DNA of 64,000 nt from contig JAEXYH010000038.1 in NCBI GenBank assembly GCA_023451735.1, forward strand, positions 112,471-176,470, given 5' to 3'. Origin of the DNA: Pseudomonadota bacterium (GTDB lineage Bacteria; Pseudomonadota; Alphaproteobacteria; Rhizobiales; Rhizobiaceae). The stretch's first letter is position 1; the number at the start of each line of letters is the position of its first letter. The notes under the pieces are model-generated. The model had not been told where the DNA came from. It searched no databases and saw nothing but the letters and a program-made list of their open reading frames with translations. The translations under genes were made by a program, and so were the position numbers. This document shows, one piece after another, positions 49,324 through 57,367 of the stretch.

Positions 49324-50427
49324 CTACGCAGCCAACGCGAGGCGCGCTTCTTCCGCCGCAGCTTTACGTGTGCGGGGTTTCTTGGGTTTGAAGTACATTT
49401 GGTATTCTTTATCGTAGTGCTCCTCATCCTTGGCATGGCGCTCGATGCAGTCCGCAGCAATTCCTTCCTCGTCATCTTCTTCGAAAGGGTTGTATCTGCA
49501 AATTCCGTCCTCGAGTGGCCCCATTTCCACGGCCGTTACGAGGTTATGGGTTTCGATTCGAGCCTGGCGGCCAGCTGACGCAAGTATCGCGGCGTCTCGA
49601 ATAATATTGCAAAGAACGCCAAGTCGCCCTTGAGAGGCGTAGTACAGTCGAAGTGCAACTGAGCTCTCACACAACCCGCTTTCTTCGTCGAACATCCCAC
49701 TTTGAAGCATCAACTTTTCTAACCCTCTTAGAAAGTTTAAGAACTCAGCCGCTTCTTCCTTGAACTTCAGGGGCATCATTTTAAGCTTCTTAATTCGAAC
49801 CTTTAGCTGCATGTTATTGATAGCTTTTTTTGCATTTGGCAGGCCCACAAGGACAATCGGCCATCCGTCTTCCATTAAGTTCTTGGTGATTTCCTGGATA
49901 ACGGTCGCTTGCTTCATCGTTTCGCGATCATGCAGTTTGGTGAGCTGATCGTACCTGTCGAGAATAAGCAGCTCGTTGCCAACATCCTCGGCGTGTTTGC
50001 GGGCGCGTTGTATCCGCTGCAGTGCCGACTCTCGTGCGAATGCCCAGAGAGGAATGTCGAATGCACTCAACAACGTCGACGCAAAGTCATGCTGGGTCGG
50101 CTTTGCCGGCACTTTCGTGTACACGACTGTCTTCTGAAGCTTCTTTATGTCCCCGTCACTGACGTCGGGGCTGAACCGGCCAGTTGCTCGAATCTCGGGG
50201 ATGACATGCCTTGAAAAATATATCTTGTTTACGATGTGGGATTTGCCGCAATGAGACGGCGCGAGAATGTGAGCTCCAGTTTGCTCGGTATCATAGCGCG
50301 AGTTCCGCTTCGCCTCGCGAAGGTCGTTGAGTGTTTTCATCACGTCAAGAGCCATGGGATGAGGAACATACCATTCCTTGAACCGAGCCAAAATGACGCC
50401 CGAGGAGACCCTGCCTGTCATCAACAT
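49324..50427 (-). CDS. tnsC: TnsC/TniB-type AAA+ transposition ATPase
   Basis: A 367-residue ATPase. Walker A is APSHCGKS (residues 56-63); Walker B is LLILDRYDQL (Asp 157), in which the usual catalytic Glu is Arg 158; Sensor-1-like PIVLVGLPNAK follows. TnsC bridges the target selector and the transposase. It starts 18 bases after the tnsB stop with GGGAGA upstream. The C-terminal 60 residues are charged and rich in Lys/Arg/Glu. The Walker B replacement suggests slow hydrolysis or a different catalytic residue (Asp 160 is nearby). Confidence 0.85.
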   Translation of the reverse strand: MLMTGRVSSGVILARFKEWYVPHPMALDVMKTLNDLREAKRNSRYDTEQTGAHILAPSHCGKSHIVNKIYFSRHVIPEIRATGRFSPDVSDGDIKKLQKTVVYTKVPAKPTQHDFASTLLSAFDIPLWAFARESALQRIQRARKHAEDVGNELLILDRYDQLTKLHDRETMKQATVIQEITKNLMEDGWPIVLVGLPNAKKAINNMQLKVRIKKLKMMPLKFKEEAAEFLNFLRGLEKLMLQSGMFDEESGLCESSVALRLYYASQGRLGVLCNIIRDAAILASAGRQARIETHNLVTAVEMGPLEDGICRYNPFEEDDEEGIAADCIERHAKDEEHYDKEYQMYFKPKKPRTRKAAAEEARLALAA

Positions 50428-50445
50428 TCTCCCTGTTTCCGTTCA

Positions 50446-52899
50446 TTACTCCAACGAGACATCCACGTCGGTCTCACTGCCGTCTAAATAGCCGCCTCCA
50501 CCCACTGCAAATGGGTTGGCCGTCTGGAGAGTTCTCAGGTTTTCAGATGCATCTGCCGGATTTGGCTTTACAGTAGACGAGGAGCGAAGGTCGATTACGG
50601 GCGGTGTCTTTCGAGTAGTGGCGGTAAGCAGGTCATCAGGAATTTCAGTCGCTGTACCGTCACTGCGCTTTTTATTCGCCGCGCGAGTTTCCATTGCCTT
50701 GATGGTGGCGCTGCGGCCGCCACGTCGTGCCGCCGGCCTTTGCTCTACAAGTTCAGTACGCCTTTTGGCCGCGAGGTTGTGCGCTGAACTGCGCCCGTCC
50801 CTGCCTGCGGCCGCAAGTGCCGCGCTCTCTGCCGCGACATCGACGACGGGCATCGGATTAACCTTGAGACCGGCGAAGTGGTTCGCGACGTTAATGGCAA
50901 GCGCATTACGGGAAAAGAAATTCTCGTTCTCCTGATTTTGCTTTTGGCGCTCCGCATCCTGATCTTCGTACGTGCCTGTCCTCGTTGGGTCACGATTGGG
51001 ATAATCGACGTATTCTCCCCGCGCCGGGTTGAAGACCGAAAGAGCTCTAACGGTGTCCTGCTCCGCGAAATCGATTGCAAAGCCGCGAGTGTTATTCAAC
51101 TCTCTGGTTCCACGCGGCCCTTTCACCAGACCAGCTAGGTCGTCGAGCAACTGCGTGGTAAGGTTTGGTTCGAAGAAATGCTCGTTGCGATACTCGATCC
51201 CGGCCCTCGTTATGACCCGCGTCCCCGACCTCCCAAATGCACTGTCGATGTCTCTCATGTCCTTAACGAGAGGGCGGGTGTATTTCTCGAGTGACTCCCT
51301 CCACTTCCGGGCAGGCGGCATCCCCAATTCGCCGTGCTTTTTGAGGTGGTAAACTGTGATGATCCAATTCCAGAGCTTCTCTTGAGCTTCTTTAATTGTG
51401 AAGCGCGCGTTGGTCCTTGGATCGACTTTAGAAACACCCGGCTTTTCACTGACCCCTCCATCTGCCTCATGCCAGATGTTCGTGTTCAGCGTTTGGAAGA
51501 AACGTTCCCCTATGGCTTTATAAGGAGGCGTCTTAATTGGTGCGAACGATACTCTTATACCGATTGCGGCTGCCGATGATCGCAGGGAGCGACCTGTATT
51601 AGCCAAATCGTTATCTACTAGCATGCGTTTGAAGAGGCCGAAGCAATCGAGCGACCAAGCGTAGGCATCATCGCCCAGGTTCAAATGCTTCAAGAAATAC
51701 TTAGGCTTTAATGTTTGCTTGAGACCGGCATAAAGTGTCTGCAGTGACGGAGACCCAATCGACAGGTTAGCCGCCAACACCATGCGTGTATGGACGTCGA
51801 TGACGACGATCAAGCAAGGCCGGTAGGTTTCCTCCTTGAGGTTCCCGTTCTCGTCGTAGACAACAACGTGCAAATCGATGATCGTGTGATCCATGACCAC
51901 GCACTGTAGCGGCCGATGGGTCATAACGGCGTTATGGAAGACGCCCTCGATCTGGCGATTGGCGACAGTACGACCTTCTCGCCTCGCTATATTTTCAAGG
52001 GTAGCACCGGCATCGATCCAATTCTGTAGCGTCGCAAGGCATGGCTCAGCGAAATCGGCTCTCTCCTCGTCATCCTTCTTGAGAGTCGCCAGATCGACTT
52101 TTAGCGTTTCAGGTATCGTCAAGGTTCCCTGATGATTGACCGAAGGAACCCCCGACACCAGCCTTCGCATCTCATCTCCGGCCTCGTCACCGACCTCTAA
52201 TGCAAGTCGACGATTCCGTTCCTTCGCCACCTCGCCCTGAAACCAGGCTTTGACCGAGCGGTCGGACGGCTTATAGGGCCCCCAGTACCACTCCTGCATC
52301 GTCCACTTCAGAACCTTGATGCAGTCGGCCCATAGCCCGGACTTGTGATCTCCACCGCTGTTGCTAAGGAAAAACTGGAACGGTCTGAAGTGCTTCTCGC
52401 CATACTCGCGACAATAGCGGATGAGGCTACTTGCTCCCGGGGCAAACTCTTGATTTTTTTTGAAGAGCTTTGCTTCTCCGAAGAGCTTCACGTGCGTTTC
52501 TACGTGTTGCTCAATAAAGGCCTTAATCGGTTCGTTGGAGCGGGGAATGTCATACTCGTCAATGCACTCCACATAATAGAGTCTGATCGTCGCCTTGAGA
52601 TATCGCTTTTTACGGGTCCTGACCTTGGGACTGTCGCTAGGGAGCATCGGTTCAAATGCTCCCGGCTCCACCACGAACTTCTCGACGCCTTCCCTACTGT
52701 GGTCGAGGTGTACGGCCTTACCATGACTACGGAGGAAAATGTACCTGGCCCGATCGACGTACCATCGCTCTTTGCGGTCGTGTCGGTCAAATACGAGTTG
52801 ACCATTGGCTTTCGATTTGACGAACGTGGCTTCAAATCGTTCGCCTTGGTCTTCGATAGAAAATTTGTAATTGGGCTTTGCGTCTATAGGTGGGAGCAT
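50446..52899 (-). CDS. tnsB: TnsB-type DDE transposase (Mu/Tn7 integrase family)
   Basis: An 817-residue transposase. The catalytic triad is readable: Asp 337 in VVMDHT, Asp 429 in LVDND and Glu 465 in KAIGERFF, with about 36 residues between the last two, normal for TnsB. The N-terminal 300 residues contain DNA-binding helices. The C-terminal 150 residues are polar and basic, like the TnsC-interacting tail. The start ATG 52899 lies inside a run of six A on the coding strand and overlaps the preceding micro-ORF. Confidence 0.9.
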   Translation of the reverse strand: MLPPIDAKPNYKFSIEDQGERFEATFVKSKANGQLVFDRHDRKERWYVDRARYIFLRSHGKAVHLDHSREGVEKFVVEPGAFEPMLPSDSPKVRTRKKRYLKATIRLYYVECIDEYDIPRSNEPIKAFIEQHVETHVKLFGEAKLFKKNQEFAPGASSLIRYCREYGEKHFRPFQFFLSNSGGDHKSGLWADCIKVLKWTMQEWYWGPYKPSDRSVKAWFQGEVAKERNRRLALEVGDEAGDEMRRLVSGVPSVNHQGTLTIPETLKVDLATLKKDDEERADFAEPCLATLQNWIDAGATLENIARREGRTVANRQIEGVFHNAVMTHRPLQCVVMDHTIIDLHVVVYDENGNLKEETYRPCLIVVIDVHTRMVLAANLSIGSPSLQTLYAGLKQTLKPKYFLKHLNLGDDAYAWSLDCFGLFKRMLVDNDLANTGRSLRSSAAAIGIRVSFAPIKTPPYKAIGERFFQTLNTNIWHEADGGVSEKPGVSKVDPRTNARFTIKEAQEKLWNWIITVYHLKKHGELGMPPARKWRESLEKYTRPLVKDMRDIDSAFGRSGTRVITRAGIEYRNEHFFEPNLTTQLLDDLAGLVKGPRGTRELNNTRGFAIDFAEQDTVRALSVFNPARGEYVDYPNRDPTRTGTYEDQDAERQKQNQENENFFSRNALAINVANHFAGLKVNPMPVVDVAAESAALAAAGRDGRSSAHNLAAKRRTELVEQRPAARRGGRSATIKAMETRAANKKRSDGTATEIPDDLLTATTRKTPPVIDLRSSSTVKPNPADASENLRTLQTANPFAVGGGGYLDGSETDVDVSLE

Positions 52900-53084
52900 T
52901 TTTTGGTACCCCCCGTTCCAAGCAGTTCATCGAACCGCTCGCCATGGATGAGCCAACTACGGTTCTGCATGGCGCACAATGCGACCCAATTTGCGATCAG
53001 TTTTCGGTAAGTTGTGGAGCACAGGCCTCCTAAGCACTCAACAGTGATGCAGTTACCGAGAGCTAAGACTTCCAGCGCCAACAT
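52884..53084 (-). CDS. Unrecognised 66-residue micro-ORF coupled to tnsB
   Basis: Begins MLALEVLALGNCITVECLGG and ends TGGTKKCSHL, overlapping the tnsB start by 16 bases. Its ATG shares the TAATG junction with the preceding micro-ORF. It contains five Cys and a Trp/Arg-rich centre (STTYRKLIANW). It is in the frame from which a -1 shift at the A-run AAAAAA (52904-52899) would enter tnsB. No family recognised. Confidence 0.5.
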   Translation of the reverse strand: MLALEVLALGNCITVECLGGLCSTTYRKLIANWVALCAMQNRSWLIHGERFDELLGTGGTKKCSHL

Positions 53085-53254
53085 TACCGAAGCTCCTCTT
53101 CGTGCCGATCATTAAGGGCGATGTACCGCAGCAAGAGGGCAGCGAGACGAACGCGCCGTTTGCTTGCCAGGACTTTTTTCCAACTAGGGTCCTCCGGCTG
53201 GACTTGTTCAAACATCGCGGGGTCAACGGTCGTAATGGTTGGAAGCTTCAGCAT
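53084..53254 (-). CDS. Unrecognised 56-residue micro-ORF between tnsA and tnsB
   Basis: Starts two bases after the tnsA stop (TGACAATG) and ends in a TAATG junction with the next micro-ORF. Reads MLKLPTITTVDPAMFEQVQ, then a Lys/Arg-rich helix (KKVLASKRRVRLAALLL) and an acidic tail. It is too short for a standard gene finder. The chain of couplings argues that it is translated. No family recognised. Confidence 0.5.
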   Translation of the reverse strand: MLKLPTITTVDPAMFEQVQPEDPSWKKVLASKRRVRLAALLLRYIALNDRHEEELR

Positions 53255-53256
53255 TG

Positions 53257-54156
53257 TCACGCCGCCTCACTGGAAACGGAAATTGAGAACAGTGAGCGCC
53301 TGTTTCCCAGCATCGGAGGCATCGCAACATCCGCGTCCAAAGCAGGGTCATGCGATAGATCAATCCAAATGAGGCCTTGCGTATGGAGAAAGTTGGCTGC
53401 TTCTCGTCCAAAAGGACCGCCGCCTAAAATCTCGATAATTTTTCCGTAAGTCGATATTCCGTTGCAGGATCGCAAATGCTTTACCGCTCGACTTACGGCA
53501 TCACTGGAAAGTATGGCTTCGGCGTCAACTAGGATGCTGGAAAGGTGAGCTAGGTTGACGCATTGGAGGTCCCTTTTGTCTTCGATGAGATAAAAGTAGA
53601 AACCGAACTCCGTGTAGATGGACGCCGCTTCGACGAGTTTTGCAGCGTAGTCCTCTTTTTTCGCTCGTCTTTTGGCTTTCTGCTCTTCGGTTTTATCCGC
53701 CTCACCGAGCGAACGATACCTCGATGCGCCTTTAACCTCGAGAACCAGGTGAACGAGATCATCAGCCGCCGCCCTCGCCTGCGGTAACTTCAATGCTGCC
53801 ACGGCGAATGGCGTTCCCTTTTCTAGTTCTCGGATAAACCAACGAGGCACGATAATTTCGAAATCGGGAGTGTAGCGCCACCAACCTTTGTCGTCGGTTC
53901 TGGCGAATATCAAGGTGTGAGGCTGGGCCATATAGGTAATGACCGACGTCGAGACGTCGAGAAGGTTTGCAACCTCAAGTTCCGGGTCGGACTCGGCGGG
54001 CATGATGTGATTAGCCACTTTTGTCGACGTATAAATGTGCGTGGTGTTACGCTTTCGACCCGTGACAGGGAACCGGATTGGCCCTCCGTCGATGGCCCGC
54101 TCGAGAGTCGCACGATCGCCCAAGTGGTATCGAACAAATTCAATCTTCTTGACCAT
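53257..54156 (-). CDS. tnsA: TnsA-type endonuclease
   Basis: A 299-residue protein starting MVKKIEFVRYHLGD. The Tn7 TnsA restriction-enzyme-like core is visible: ESDPELE (55-61), VITYMAQPHTLIF, YTPDFEI (Asp 98), and LVLEVKG (Glu 140, Lys 142), i.e. the E/D/ExK nuclease pattern. It would cut the 5' ends of the transposon so that it leaves the donor fully. GGAGAG precedes ATG 54156; the longer open frame to 54240 is not credible. Confidence 0.85.
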   Translation of the reverse strand: MVKKIEFVRYHLGDRATLERAIDGGPIRFPVTGRKRNTTHIYTSTKVANHIMPAESDPELEVANLLDVSTSVITYMAQPHTLIFARTDDKGWWRYTPDFEIIVPRWFIRELEKGTPFAVAALKLPQARAAADDLVHLVLEVKGASRYRSLGEADKTEEQKAKRRAKKEDYAAKLVEAASIYTEFGFYFYLIEDKRDLQCVNLAHLSSILVDAEAILSSDAVSRAVKHLRSCNGISTYGKIIEILGGGPFGREAANFLHTQGLIWIDLSHDPALDADVAMPPMLGNRRSLFSISVSSEAA

Positions 54157-54352
54157 TTCGCTCTCCGTTAAAAAAGCAGGGAGTCGGCAAGGAAGATAGC
54201 TGCTTCTCGTCTGACGAAATGGTTGTTTGCCCGTGAACATGCCATGCTTCTACGAGGCGATCTGGTCTCATTACCAACGCGATCTTGAACTGAAAGCCAC
54301 CGATGACGACGTCGTGAACATCCGGTAGCCGCTCATTTTCCGCTTCAAACAT
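54140..54352 (-). CDS. Possible 70-residue micro-ORF upstream of tnsA
   Basis: Reads MFEAENERLPDVHDVVIGGF onward and ends 17 bases inside tnsA. The composition of its first half looks protein-like and the overlap suggests coupling, but there is no family match and no clear ribosome-binding site. It may be noncoding. Confidence 0.3.
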   Translation of the reverse strand: MFEAENERLPDVHDVVIGGFQFKIALVMRPDRLVEAWHVHGQTTISSDEKQLSSLPTPCFFNGERNGQED

Positions 54353-54355
54353 CAA

Positions 54356-54713
54356 CAGAGTTTCCGTCCACAGAATGATCCTCCATACGCAGAGCGCAGT
54401 AAATCTCCCGCGCCCAGGTAGGACGCAGCTCTTTCCAACGCATTGGACTTCATACCCCTTTGCGCCATTGCTTGTGGGTGAGTGCCAGGCCCTCAGACGA
54501 TACGGTTATGCGTCTCGGGGCTTATCGTCCTGACGATTGTCTGGATTGAAGTAATCGGCATTTCCGTACGATGCAGCTCTATAAACATCTTTTCTCCCCG
54601 GATTGATGGCCGGCTCGGCAGTTAGTGTCCGACTCAATTCGATACAATGAGGCTAGATTCAAAATCGGACATGTACAAGTACACCTGTACCTCTATTCAA
54701 AACAGTAGACACA
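54356..54713. other. Gap between tniQ-2 and tnsA
   Basis: About 360 bases with no supported gene. It carries TGTAC-AA-GTACA followed by CCTGTACC (about 54671-54690), and two ATTCAAAA segments (54656 and 54695). It is the likely promoter/operator for the tnsA-B-C operon. Confidence 0.4.
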
Positions 54714-56633
54714 CTATTCGCTATCGGCAGCGAACATTCTGCCGTTATAGAGGCTCTCCACCTGTCCACGATGATGTATCGTTATCAAGGAGCCGCGAAC
54801 CTGCTGGCCCAATCTCTCACATGAAGCGTCGGCAAGTTGGGCGGCAATATGGTGCAAAGCAGGCCTCCTACCGGTCAACATAGCAACTCGGCACTGAACC
54901 TCGCGCGTGGTTATATGAGCTTGCCGAAACCTCCACAAATCATCGAAGCCTGGATGAATAGGAAACAATCGTCGTCGCTGTAAGGTCACCGTCCGCTGCA
55001 GCGTCGTCCCCATAACGAAAGCCACCGACCTATTATCCGCGATCAGTTCCACCAAAGATGTGTCCATGTTCACACCTGCTAGGATGTCTAGGATGCCTGA
55101 AAAGTCACTTACATGCACTCGCTCGACGAGCGCGGCATCGGTGTCTTTGTGGAAGGAGACGCGAATGGTTTCATTCGCAATCGCCTGAATGACAGCCGGC
55201 CACGGGTTTATACGCCTGCCACAAAGCGCCGACAGAGTAACCCCGAGCGGCAAGCCCCCCTCCTGGGAACTTCGGTGGGTGGCTGCCTTTAAAAGAGCTT
55301 TCTCAAGTTCGGTAACGGCCGTATCGGAGAACCCCGGTGTGCCGGATGTTCTCCGATCCATCACCTCATGTAAGAAAGGGATGGCAATACCAAGCCGATC
55401 GGAGAAAAGCCGAACGGAAGCCGAGTTCGAAAACCGCATGTAAGAGGCTTTGAACTCACTGATGGTGCGCCCTTCCAAATTGTGTAGCCGCACAATCCTC
55501 TGAAGGTTCGGAAAACCCAAGTTGCCTCGCGGACTAGGTGGTATTCCATCTGCACCTTCGCGGTCCGCCGCCCCGTTCAGGGCCACCTCCCGTGGACCGA
55601 CAAGGGCGTCCAGCCCGCTAAGAACGACATCTCGGCGAGCGGAGTAAGATAAGTCCAGAACCATTTTCTGGAACTCTGGAGCAACAGCGGTTATCGCGCT
55701 TCGCATCACATCAAAGCGGGCTTCCTGGCAGCCTGTCCTTTTAGCTTGCAGCAGAGCCAAGCGGTTGGCGTAGTCGCAGATACCTTTCGGCCAAGCCAGG
55801 ATAGAACGAGTTGCTGCCGCGAAGTCCGATGGGAGTGGTACGCCGTCGTTCCGTTCCTGCTCCTGATCCGTCATCAAACGAGATAACGTTGAGGCCATCC
55901 CTGTGATAAGTTGGAACAGTTGACCTGGACCAAACTCCCTGATGTCGCTGTGGATTCGAGATGCGTCGATTTCATTCACACCGGTCGCCGGATTGATCAG
56001 GGCTGTCCAGAATGTCAGAGCATCTTCGTCATCGACGGACACCTTCTCTTGGCCAAATTCACGAAAATCCGTTTTCTTCCCTTCCAAATGGCACGTCGGG
56101 CAGATGTGAACGCCATATACTCTCGCGAAGTCAGGTGCCTTGCCACATATGGGACAGTGGGTAAGCAACCGTTCTCGACTATCGGGATCGAAACTTAGCG
56201 GAGCGACAGACCAGATCGCTCTTTGATAGCAGAGACTGGCGAGGGAGCTTGGAGCGACCCTACGCCCAGACGAGAAGAAGCCCCGTAGCCTGACGTCGCG
56301 CCCGAAGAAGTTGGTTCGCATCCCGATCTGATCGGTCCATCGGAGCGCCTTGGCATCCATGTCCGTTGACCTTCTCGTTCCAAGAAGATCGGCGACCAGT
56401 CGCGGATCAAGGTTTGCCTTCGCCAGTCCCTCGGGGGTCATTCGCTTATTCGAAGGTAAGCCGAGCGGGCTTGTAAGGACTGAAGTGGTATGAAATTCGT
56501 TTAAGCCTACGGCACGAAAAATAACGTCGGCTAAGCCTTCATCAGGGTAAGGTTGCACCGGAACTGCGAGCCTAAACCCTATGAGATCAATGAGGCGCGC
56601 AACTGTCTCCGTGTCGTAAATGAGGTCTTGCAT
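54714..56633 (-). CDS. TniQ/TnsD-type target selector protein 2
   Basis: A 639-residue protein homologous to tniQ-1 in its N-terminal third: VPVQPYPDEGLADVIFRAVGLNEF, with zinc ligands C160/C163 (CPIC) and C178/C181 (CPTC). The rest is divergent helical sequence, so it probably recognises a different site. ATG 56633 has GGAAGG upstream. It precedes tnsA by about 560 bases on the same strand. Confidence 0.8.
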   Translation of the reverse strand: MQDLIYDTETVARLIDLIGFRLAVPVQPYPDEGLADVIFRAVGLNEFHTTSVLTSPLGLPSNKRMTPEGLAKANLDPRLVADLLGTRRSTDMDAKALRWTDQIGMRTNFFGRDVRLRGFFSSGRRVAPSSLASLCYQRAIWSVAPLSFDPDSRERLLTHCPICGKAPDFARVYGVHICPTCHLEGKKTDFREFGQEKVSVDDEDALTFWTALINPATGVNEIDASRIHSDIREFGPGQLFQLITGMASTLSRLMTDQEQERNDGVPLPSDFAAATRSILAWPKGICDYANRLALLQAKRTGCQEARFDVMRSAITAVAPEFQKMVLDLSYSARRDVVLSGLDALVGPREVALNGAADREGADGIPPSPRGNLGFPNLQRIVRLHNLEGRTISEFKASYMRFSNSASVRLFSDRLGIAIPFLHEVMDRRTSGTPGFSDTAVTELEKALLKAATHRSSQEGGLPLGVTLSALCGRRINPWPAVIQAIANETIRVSFHKDTDAALVERVHVSDFSGILDILAGVNMDTSLVELIADNRSVAFVMGTTLQRTVTLQRRRLFPIHPGFDDLWRFRQAHITTREVQCRVAMLTGRRPALHHIAAQLADASCERLGQQVRGSLITIHHRGQVESLYNGRMFAADSE

Positions 56634-56855
56634 TACCTTCCATCCAAGCCAAATGTGTCTGTTGATAAACTCCTTTTCCTCGAGCTGATACGACGCTGCG
56701 AAAAGGTTTCGGCCCTACACTCCGGCTACCAGCATTCTCGACTTCGTGGTATCTCTCCTCAACTGAACCTGCGCTACGTCCCAACATGTCCATGTTAATT
56801 GCCAATGGGTACAGGTTATCAGCATCGTACACGCATTCAATACCGGACACTAGAA

Positions 56856-57344
56856 ATGGACCACGAATCCCCAATCGACGACAACCGCGCCTCCGAAGCG
56901 GCCATAAAGCAGGCATACCGCCTAATCGACGATCAGGTTTCGCAGCTTGTGGAAGCGAAGAAGAACATCGATTTAAAGCTAGCGCACGCCTTGGAAGCAA
57001 GGGAATCGCTTCGCAAGTTCCTATCTGGGAACGAAGTGGTGGTTCCGCCGCTCTCCGACAAAGACGCTGCGGGGCCAACCCTCAGGTCGAAGAAGCAATT
57101 CAGGAAGGGCAGCCAGACCGGAGAGGTTGTAGCGAGATCGAAGAAGATATTGCGAGACATCGGTCGTCCAATGGATCGCGCGGAACTCCTGCTGCATATT
57201 ACCGCCGGCGGCTATGATATCACCACAGCCGATCCATCACGGTTTATCGGCAGGACCCTGTGGGAAAGTGAAGACTTCATTCACATCCCCAAGAAGGGAT
57301 ATTGGCTTGCCGGGGTCGCGGAACCTTCGATTACACAAGAATGA
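56856..57344 (+). CDS. HARE-HTH-like winged-helix protein
   Basis: A 162-residue protein. It begins MDHESPIDDNRASEAA with a coiled-coil-like helical stretch (residues 10-55). It ends in a winged-helix segment (KKILRDIGRPMDRAELLLHI ... FIGRTLWESEDF ... GYWLAG) that looks like HARE-HTH domains found with restriction and recombination proteins. ATG 56856 is favoured over 56799. Function unknown; sits at the start of the cargo. Confidence 0.5.
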   Translation: MDHESPIDDNRASEAAIKQAYRLIDDQVSQLVEAKKNIDLKLAHALEARESLRKFLSGNEVVVPPLSDKDAAGPTLRSKKQFRKGSQTGEVVARSKKILRDIGRPMDRAELLLHITAGGYDITTADPSRFIGRTLWESEDFIHIPKKGYWLAGVAEPSITQE

Positions 57345-57367
57345 GATTGAACATTTGAGTTCGAGAA

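Noticed and set aside
54656..54700. A transposon end between tniQ-2 and tnsA
   Set aside because: ATTCAAAA repeats and TGTAC boxes are present, but they do not match the CAAAAAATTGATTCA repeats at the other end or end in a clear ACA terminus; more likely an operator region.
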